This document shows, piece by piece, positions 1 to 5,147 of a DNA stretch of 9,813 bases. The DNA is taken from positions 1 through 9,813 of the forward strand of contig CAZSMU010000139.1 of assembly GCA_964607915.1 (NCBI GenBank), given 5' to 3'. Every line of letters begins with the position of its first letter. The first letter of the stretch is position 1. Source of the stretch: JADJPL01 sp964607915 (GTDB taxonomy: Bacteria > Bacteroidota > Bacteroidia > Chitinophagales > Saprospiraceae). A program made the position numbers and the translations under genes. The notes beneath the pieces are model-generated. The model saw only the letters and a program-made list of their open reading frames with translations. It ran no database searches and had not been told where the DNA came from.

Positions 1-88
1 CGCCTTTTTTCGGTCATATAGCTAGGCTATACTCCCTCAAAAAGCCTTCGTGTGGACAAAAAATGACTTTTTTTTCCCTCCTCGCTGA

Positions 89-105
89 CCCCGCGCAACA
101 AGTCT
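89..105 (+). repeat. 17-bp intergenic repeat, copy 1
   Basis: CCCCGCGCAACAAGTCT is an exact reverse complement of 9766-9782, 17 of 17 bases. Both copies sit in intergenic DNA and are preceded (in this orientation) by a T-run and a CCC block at roughly similar spacing, so the related unit may be about 40 bases long. A dispersed repeat or conserved intergenic element is inferred from these two copies only. Confidence 0.5.
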
Positions 106-112
106 ACTTGTT
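97..112. repeat. Perfect 7-bp dyad, 2-nt spacer
   Basis: AACAAGT at 97-103 and ACTTGTT at 106-112 are exact reverse complements separated by CT. A 2-base loop is too tight for a full RNA hairpin, so a protein-binding dyad on DNA is at least as likely. It overlaps the 17-bp repeat copy and lies about 50 bases upstream of the tRNA promoter. Confidence 0.4.
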
Positions 113-160
113 TGATTTCACCCCGGCCGGCAAGTTTTTTTAAAATATAACCAAATAGTA

Positions 161-191
161 TTGCATTTACCAAAAAGCCGATGTATCTTTG
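161..191 (+). promoter_or_regulatory. Bacteroidota-type promoter for tRNA-fMet
   Basis: TTG at 161-163 is followed, after 20 bases, by TATCTTTG at 184-191. This fits the -33 TTG / -7 TAnnTTTG consensus known for the primary sigma factor of Bacteroidota. The predicted transcript start would be near 195-199, a few bases before the mature tRNA 5' end at 205, which matches the short leader expected for RNase P processing. Confidence 0.75.
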
Positions 192-204
192 CACCACTAA
201 AAAT

Positions 205-277
<73 letters not shown>

Positions 278-284
278 CAAAAAG

Positions 285-317
285 AAAGCCCGGAGCATCT
301 GCCCGGGCTTTTGTTTT
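285..317 (+). terminator. Intrinsic terminator after tRNA-fMet
   Basis: AAAGCCCGG at 285-293 pairs perfectly with CCGGGCTTT at 303-311 around a 9-base loop, and the T-rich tract continues (TTTTGTTTTTT). It starts 8 bases after the tRNA, so it most likely ends the tRNA transcript. Read-through could still supply the gene at 352, for which I see no clear promoter. Confidence 0.85.
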
Positions 318-351
318 TTACAGCCTTGTTGCGAGCGCCAATTCCCTCTGT

Positions 352-858
352 ATGTACCGATTATGGCTTTTCTTTTCTTTCCTATGGGCATCCTCGCCGA
401 CAATTGCCCAGGCGGATTCTTTTACGGTCTTCTTTTTTATGCTGGAGGACTGCCCGGTCACCAAGGCCTATACAGAGGAGATAAAGGCTATTCGCGAAAC
501 GTATGCAGGGGGGCGCATTGGTTTTTTGGGCGCGTTTCCCAATCCCATCACTACAGATTCCAGTATGGAGGCATTTGTGGGCCGCCATGGTTTTCCATTC
601 CCCTGTATTCGGGAAGGGGGGTATGCGTATGCCCGGCGCTTCTCGGTAACGGTGACGCCGGAGGTCGTCGTCTTTGACGAGGCCCGTGGGCAAATCGTGT
701 ACCAGGGCCGCATTGATAACCTTTACGAGCGCCTGGGGCGCCGTCGTCCGGTGGTGACCCAACGCGAACTGCGCGATGCCCTTGACGCGGTACGGCAGGG
801 CAGGCCGGTGCGTACCCCGCGCACCACCGCCGTAGGTTGTCTGTTGGGAGGGGAGTGA
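352..858 (+). CDS. Secreted redoxin/thioredoxin-fold protein
   Basis: This is a 168-residue protein with a signal peptide (about residues 1-21, hydrophobic core LWLFFSFLW, cleavage probably near AQA). A thioredoxin-like domain follows. The FFFMLEDCPVTKAY segment places a conserved Cys at C34 in a C-P-x-T motif, so the second Cys of a classical CxxC is missing. VTPEVVVFD at 101-109 supplies the cis-proline loop (P103), and the GRIDN...RRRP stretch (119-133) is typical of the redoxin proteins found beside or fused to cytochrome/copper type II monooxygenases. A second conserved Cys (C163, in AVGC) sits near the C-terminus. I chose ATG 352 because the longer open frame from 181 runs through the tRNA and terminator, and only this start puts the signal peptide at the N-terminus. 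The monooxygenase gene begins 64 bases downstream on the same strand. A role in copper delivery, cysteine redox upkeep or electron supply to that enzyme is inferred. Peroxidase activity is not supported by a clear Prx motif. Confidence 0.8.
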   Translation: MYRLWLFFSFLWASSPTIAQADSFTVFFFMLEDCPVTKAYTEEIKAIRETYAGGRIGFLGAFPNPITTDSSMEAFVGRHGFPFPCIREGGYAYARRFSVTVTPEVVVFDEARGQIVYQGRIDNLYERLGRRRPVVTQRELRDALDAVRQGRPVRTPRTTAVGCLLGGE

Positions 859-871
859 GCGGCTACTTTAA

Positions 872-902
872 ACCTTTTGAGGCGATACGCGTCTTAAAAG
901 GT
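872..902 (+). promoter_or_regulatory. Intercistronic 13-bp hairpin
   Basis: Bases 872-884 pair with 890-902 over 13 positions, including two G·U wobbles, around the 5-base loop ATACG. It lies between the redoxin stop codon and the monooxygenase start, about 20 bases before the ATG. No T-run follows on either strand, so it does not look like an ordinary intrinsic terminator. It could stabilise or process a two-gene mRNA, attenuate the second gene, or bind a regulator. Which of these applies cannot be told from sequence alone. Confidence 0.5.
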
Positions 903-922
903 GAATTTACATCCGCACCGAT

Positions 923-2503
923 ATGAAAAACCTGCTTCTCTACACGCCTTTTATTCTCATCCTTTTACGTCCCTCACCGGCCTCTGCGCAATCAGTAACT
1001 TGGGCGGAGCACGTTGCTCCTATCGTTTACAAGCATTGTACCTCCTGCCATCGACCCGGGGAAATCGGCCCTTTCCCCTTGACGAACTACCGCGAAGCCG
1101 CAGCATGGGGCAATATGATCAAATATGTGACGGGGATCCGGTATATGCCGCCCTGGAAGGCCGACAGCAAGTTTGGCGCCTCCTACATCGGTGCCAACTA
1201 CCTCAGCGATGCGCAAATCGCCACTATCCGAAACTGGGTAGACAGCGGTATGCCCCGCGGGGATGCTTCCCTCGAACCACCTTCCCCCGCCTTCCCCAAG
1301 GGTTCACAGGTCGGAACACCCGATTTGACGGTTTCTTTTGCCAAAAAACACGTCCACAAAGGCAACGGGCAGGATGAATATCGATATTTTGTATTGCCTA
1401 CAGGCTTAAAAGAAGCAAAAGATTTGGTTGCCCTTGAGATGCGGCCGGGCAACTCCCGCATCGTACACCACGCTTTGGTGTGGGCCGATACGACGGGCAG
1501 CGCTGCCCGTATTGACGCGCAGACGCCCGAATACGGCTACGCGGCCGGGCAGGGCGGAACGGGTGCCCAGATCAATTTTGGCCAGCAGTTGCCTGCCTAT
1601 GTGCCCGGTGCCCGGCCCAACGTGTTCAACAACGGCATGGCGCAGCGCCTGAGCGCTGGCAGCGACCTCGTCGTACAGGTCCACTACGCCCCCACCTCTA
1701 CCGACGAGCCGGATTCCTCCACATTCAACCTCTTTTTTGCCGACAAACCGGCCAGCCGCTTTGTGCGCTCCCATATCATGCTGCCGTTTTCCATCGTCAA
1801 CGGGTTGTTTGTCCTCTATCCCAATACTGTCCGGGAGTTTCAGGGCGTATATAAAGTACCGACGGACATCAGTCTGCTGGGCATTGCGCCCCACTGCCAC
1901 CTGCTGGGAAAGAAATGGCGCGTATATGCCATCACCCCTGCCCGGGACACCGTCCCCTTGATCAATATCGAAGACTGGGACTTCAACTGGCAAGGGGTGT
2001 ATCACTTTAAGAAGTTGCTCTATTTGCCCAAGAATACGGAGATTCACGCGTTTGCCACCTACGACAATACGGTGAACAACCCGCTCAACCCGTACAATCC
2101 GCCCCGCTTCGTCACTTGGGGTGAGGGCACTGCCGATGAGATGTACTACCTGCCCCTGTTGTGGGTGCCCTACCAGCCGGGGGATGAAAACCTCAGCATG
2201 GAAGGGCCGGCGACCAACGAAAACCAGGTGTTCCACTTTAACCAGAACAAGTTGTACCCCATCTCGCCGAACCCCGTCCGCGGGCCGATGCGCGTTGGCT
2301 TCACCCTGGCCGGGCCGGCAGCGGTATCCATAGACTTGCGCGACCAGCAGGGCCGCCTCTTGCAAAACATGGCGAGTATGCAGCGAGCCCTGCCCGGTGA
2401 GCATGCCATTGAGTGGGACAACTCCCATCTTCCCTCCGGTATCTATTACGTCACCTTGCGGGCCGATGCGACGATTCAAACCCAGCAGTTGATTGTGCCC
2501 TGA
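923..2503 (+). CDS. Cytochrome c / bicopper monooxygenase with T9SS tag
   Basis: This 526-residue exported protein starts with a signal peptide (about 1-22, ending PASAQ). The N-terminal domain (about 25-112) is a c-type cytochrome with heme motif CTSCH at 39-43 and a likely distal Met ligand in MPPW (M75). Residues about 130-420 match the copper type II ascorbate-dependent monooxygenase (PHM/DBM-like) fold. HH 182-183 and H254 (VQVHY) correspond to the CuH ligands. H324 and H326 in HCHLLGK, with M407 in DEMYYL, correspond to the CuM ligands, so both copper sites appear intact. Residues about 444-526 form a type IX secretion C-terminal domain (YPISPNP at 445-451, then a beta-rich tail with GIYYV), implying export through the outer membrane to the surface or medium. 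Expected chemistry is copper-dependent hydroxylation using O2, with the heme domain a plausible electron relay. The substrate is unknown. It probably shares an mRNA with the upstream redoxin gene. Confidence 0.88.
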   Translation: MKNLLLYTPFILILLRPSPASAQSVTWAEHVAPIVYKHCTSCHRPGEIGPFPLTNYREAAAWGNMIKYVTGIRYMPPWKADSKFGASYIGANYLSDAQIATIRNWVDSGMPRGDASLEPPSPAFPKGSQVGTPDLTVSFAKKHVHKGNGQDEYRYFVLPTGLKEAKDLVALEMRPGNSRIVHHALVWADTTGSAARIDAQTPEYGYAAGQGGTGAQINFGQQLPAYVPGARPNVFNNGMAQRLSAGSDLVVQVHYAPTSTDEPDSSTFNLFFADKPASRFVRSHIMLPFSIVNGLFVLYPNTVREFQGVYKVPTDISLLGIAPHCHLLGKKWRVYAITPARDTVPLINIEDWDFNWQGVYHFKKLLYLPKNTEIHAFATYDNTVNNPLNPYNPPRFVTWGEGTADEMYYLPLLWVPYQPGDENLSMEGPATNENQVFHFNQNKLYPISPNPVRGPMRVGFTLAGPAAVSIDLRDQQGRLLQNMASMQRALPGEHAIEWDNSHLPSGIYYVTLRADATIQTQQLIVP

Positions 2504-2544
2504 GGCCTTGGCTTTTTCCGGAGTGGTACACAGAGGGGCCATCC

Positions 2545-2567
2545 ACGGTCGCCTGCCGGGCCGTTTC
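2545..2567 (+). terminator. Possible weak terminator between convergent genes
   Basis: ACGGTC at 2545-2550 can pair with GGCCGT at 2559-2564 (one G·T) around an 8-base loop, followed only by TTTC. The position, in the 72-base gap between two convergent genes, is right for a terminator, but the stem is short and the T-run poor. This is the best candidate I found in the gap. Confidence 0.22.
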
Positions 2568-2575
2568 GGATAGGC

Positions 2576-3280
2576 TCAATTTTCTTCGTCGCCCGATGAT
2601 TTGCGGACCTGTTTCACGTCGCCGCCGAGTACATTTTTGATGTATTTGTTTTTCGGGTTGCCGTGGTAGCGGACTTCTCCACCGGTGTTGGCCGATATTT
2701 CCAGGTGTTCCTCGGCATTGACTTCTGCGCGGGCGCCGGTATGGCTGCGCACATAGGTCTTTTTCGTGGTCAAGTTGCCCGCCTGGTACTGACCGCCGGT
2801 AGCGGCGCTGGCCTCCTGGGTCTCTGCCCGGCCGCTCAAGGTCAGGCGTGCGCCTTCGGATGCAGAGGCATCGAGCGACTGCACCTCGAGCGCTAGTTCT
2901 ACCTGGGCACCGCTGCCGGCGTGCACATCGAGCTTGGCAGCGCTGATGGCGGCCTCGGCTTTCACAAAAGCCCCTGCGGTGGCGCGGATTTCATCCAGTG
3001 CGGTATACGTCACGTACACCTTGATGACGGCATCTTTGTACATGAAGCTGTTGAGCGAGGCCACGCGCAGGATACCTTGTGCCACGCGCACGGTCACCTC
3101 ATCTTCCGGTATGCCCTCTGCGTATAGCTGTGCGTTTGTTTTTTCCCCGTGTGCTAAATAGACCTTTACGTTGCCCGTCGCGGAGAGCGCGTTGAAGTCG
3201 TCGAGGGCGATATCTTTTTGCCCCCAGAGTGCGACGCCGGCCAGGGCCAGCACCATCGTTATCATACTGCGTTTCATCAT
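2576..3280 (-). CDS. Secreted GIN-domain (DUF2807) protein
   Basis: This 234-residue protein has a signal peptide (MMKRSMITMVLALAGVALWG, cleaved near WGQ) followed by a GIN/DUF2807 'putative auto-transporter adhesin head' domain filling the rest. The hallmarks are FNALSATGNVKVYLAHGE near the N-terminus, repeated short beta strands rich in Ala, Gly, Thr and Ser (about 95-205) suggesting a beta-helix, and the typical ending GGEVRYHGNPKNKYIKNVLGGD at 200-221 (shown in part). The mature chain has no cysteine, no T9SS tag and no enzyme motif. Function in this family is unsettled; many members are small envelope proteins. The start is one of two adjacent ATG codons (3280 or 3277); the longer frame from 3367 adds a charged leader that would bury the signal peptide. 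It converges on the monooxygenase gene and is divergent from glycyl-tRNA synthetase. Confidence 0.82.
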   Translation of the reverse strand: MMKRSMITMVLALAGVALWGQKDIALDDFNALSATGNVKVYLAHGEKTNAQLYAEGIPEDEVTVRVAQGILRVASLNSFMYKDAVIKVYVTYTALDEIRATAGAFVKAEAAISAAKLDVHAGSGAQVELALEVQSLDASASEGARLTLSGRAETQEASAATGGQYQAGNLTTKKTYVRSHTGARAEVNAEEHLEISANTGGEVRYHGNPKNKYIKNVLGGDVKQVRKSSGDEEN

Positions 3281-3532
3281 GGTAGTCGTTATGCTTTTGT
3301 GTGGTAAAAGACGCTGTTTTTTGAAACAAGATGCTGGTATCGGCCTTTTTCCCCTATACCTACGCAAAAAAAAGCCGGGAAACGGGTTCTACTTGCTTTT
3401 TTTTCAGATTTTTGTAAACGGACTTTGCTGCCAGCAGTCGGCGGTGCGGGAAAAAGAGCAGTTTTCGACACCCCTGGCGATTTCCCTTGCAGCAAGTCGG
3501 AACACAATACTGATAACACAAAACTACGACAG
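3281..3532. other. Divergent intergenic region with A8GC...GCT8 repeat
   Basis: This 252-base gap separates the minus-strand GIN gene from the plus-strand glycyl-tRNA synthetase gene and must carry both promoters. I could not find a convincing TTG / TAnnTTTG pair for either gene; a partial -7-like CTTTG at 3423-3427 is too weak to call. A 10-bp perfect inverted repeat, AAAAAAAAGC at 3366-3375 and GCTTTTTTTT at 3395-3404, brackets 19 bases. No coding region here is credible. Confidence 0.5.
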
Positions 3533-5089
3533 ATGGCACAATCGCCGGCAGACCACTTCAAAAAACTCATCTCCCACAGCAAGGAATACGGTTTCATCTT
3601 TCAGTCCAGCGAAATCTACGACGGCCTCAGCGCTGTGTACGACTTCGGCCCCTACGGAGTGGAGCTGAAAAACAACATCAAGGACTACTGGTGGGCCTCC
3701 ATGGTGCAGATGCACGAAAATATCGTCGGCATTGATGCTGCCATCTTCATGCACCCCACTACCTGGAAGGCTTCCGGCCATGTAGATGCGTTCAACGACC
3801 CTTTGATAGACAACAAAGACAGCAAAAAGCGCTATCGCGCCGATCAGTTGATCGAGGAGTACATAGATAAAGTCGAAGATAAAATCAACAAAGAGGTCGA
3901 AAAAGCCGCCAAGCGCTTTGGCGACAGTTTTGACGAGGAGCTTTTCCGCAGCACGAACCCCCGCATCGTGGAATACCGCCAGAAAGCGGAAGCCATTGCC
4001 CAACGCCTCGCCGGCTATATGTCGGCCAGCGATATGGCCGGCCTCAAGGGCATGATTGACGAACTGGAAATCACCGACCCGGAGAGCGGCTCCCGCAACT
4101 GGACCGATGTGCGCCAGTTCAACCTCATGTTCTCCACCCAGCTCGGCAATATCGCGGGAGAGGAGGGCAAATTGTATCTCCGACCGGAGACGGCGCAGGG
4201 CATCTTCGTCAACTTCCTCAACGTACAGAAATCCACGCGCCAGAAAATACCTTTTGGCATCGCCCAAATCGGAAAGGCTTTCCGCAACGAAATCGTGGCG
4301 CGGCAGTTCATCTTCCGCATGCGCGAGTTCGAGCAGATGGAGATGCAGTTTTTCGTGCGCCCGGGCGAGGAGATGACCTGGTATGAATACTGGAAGCAGG
4401 CGCGCATGCGCTGGCACCTGGCCCTGGGCACGCCCCAGGAGAAGCTGCGCTTCAAAGACCACGACAACCTGGCCCACTACGCCAACGCGGCGGTGGACAT
4501 CCAATATGAATTTCCCTTCGGGTTCAAGGAAATGGAGGGTATTCACTCGCGCACCGATTTCGACCTGAGCAACCACCAGATGCTGTCGGGCAAGAAGCTT
4601 CAGTATTTCGACCCCGAGCTCAACGAAAGCTATGTGCCCTACGTCGTTGAGACGTCTGTAGGGGCCGACCGCACGTTCCTCGCTATGCTCAGCCAGTCGC
4701 TCGTGGAAGAAAATGTACCCGATGCCGAGGGCAACGAGTCCACCCGCGTGGTGATGAAACTCCATCCCACCCTGGCACCGGTCAAAGTGGCGGTATTGCC
4801 CCTGCTCAAAAACAAGGAAGAACTGACCAACGCGGCCCGCGACGTGTTCCATACCCTGAAGGCCTCCTTCCAGTGCCAGTACGACGAGAAGGACGCCATC
4901 GGACGCCGCTACCGCCGCCAGGATGCCATCGGGACGCCTTTCTGCGTGACCATTGATTTCGAGACCCTCGACAATCAGACCGTCACCATACGCGAGCGCG
5001 ACACCCTGGTGCAGCAGCGCGTACACATCAGCCAGATCGAGTCCATCGTGCGCCAGCAGGTAGATGTGAAAAACCTGTTGCTGGGGTAA
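3533..5089 (+). CDS. glyQS: Glycine--tRNA ligase, homodimeric type
   Basis: This 518-residue class II aminoacyl-tRNA synthetase charges tRNA-Gly with glycine (EC 6.1.1.14) in the cytoplasm. It is the single-chain (alpha-2) type, not the separate alpha/beta form. The N-terminus (ISHSKEYGFIFQSSEIYDGL, 13-31 approximately) and WWASMVQMHENIVGID (53-68) match the start of the catalytic core. LRPETAQGIFVNF (216-228) and FRNEIVARQFIFRMREFEQ (250-268) cover the motif 2 region, and VVETSVGADRTFLAML (371-386) is motif 3. The helical insert (about 95-185) carries an Arg/Lys/Glu-rich segment. The C-terminal anticodon-binding domain runs from about 415 to 518, with GTPFCVTID at 467-475 and TVTIRERDT at 484-491. 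Length is normal for the family. ATG 3533 was chosen because the open frame upstream (from 3425) encodes unconserved residues. The next gene follows 58 bases downstream on the same strand. Confidence 0.97.
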   Translation: MAQSPADHFKKLISHSKEYGFIFQSSEIYDGLSAVYDFGPYGVELKNNIKDYWWASMVQMHENIVGIDAAIFMHPTTWKASGHVDAFNDPLIDNKDSKKRYRADQLIEEYIDKVEDKINKEVEKAAKRFGDSFDEELFRSTNPRIVEYRQKAEAIAQRLAGYMSASDMAGLKGMIDELEITDPESGSRNWTDVRQFNLMFSTQLGNIAGEEGKLYLRPETAQGIFVNFLNVQKSTRQKIPFGIAQIGKAFRNEIVARQFIFRMREFEQMEMQFFVRPGEEMTWYEYWKQARMRWHLALGTPQEKLRFKDHDNLAHYANAAVDIQYEFPFGFKEMEGIHSRTDFDLSNHQMLSGKKLQYFDPELNESYVPYVVETSVGADRTFLAMLSQSLVEENVPDAEGNESTRVVMKLHPTLAPVKVAVLPLLKNKEELTNAARDVFHTLKASFQCQYDEKDAIGRRYRRQDAIGTPFCVTIDFETLDNQTVTIRERDTLVQQRVHISQIESIVRQQVDVKNLLLG

Positions 5090-5110
5090 GCCCTGTACGA
5101 TTCGTTGGAA

Positions 5111-5118
5111 TAGATTTG
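5111..5118 (+). promoter_or_regulatory. Possible -7 element upstream of SNF2 gene
   Basis: TAGATTTG matches the Bacteroidota TAnnTTTG -7 consensus and lies 29 bases before the SNF2 start codon, in the gap after the glycyl-tRNA synthetase gene. No TTG is found at the expected 19-21 base spacing upstream, so the promoter is only half supported. The SNF2 pair could instead be read through from glyQS, since no terminator is visible in the gap. Confidence 0.4.
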
Positions 5119-5147
5119 CCACTCTTTGTTTAGCCATATACGTCCCT

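Larger units (their letters stand above)
1..160. other. Non-coding left edge with dyads
   Basis: I see no credible coding region here. The stretch holds a 6-bp dyad TATAGC-TAG-GCTATA at 17-31, A and T homopolymer runs around 58-75, and the sequence CCCCGCGCAACAAGTCT at 89-105, which recurs inverted at the right end of the window. A second dyad AACAAGT-CT-ACTTGTT lies at 97-112. This may be the tail of an upstream transcription unit plus a dispersed intergenic repeat, but the gene to the left is outside the window. Confidence 0.5.

Noticed and set aside
1406..2542. Long minus-strand open frame (378 codons) opposite the monooxygenase
   Set aside because: It is a shadow of a GC-rich gene: no recognisable domain, while the plus strand shows full heme, copper and sorting motifs.
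3413..3427. Promoter for glycyl-tRNA synthetase at CTTTG 3423-3427
   Set aside because: The TA of the -7 element is missing and the nearest upstream TTG is spaced about 24 bases away.
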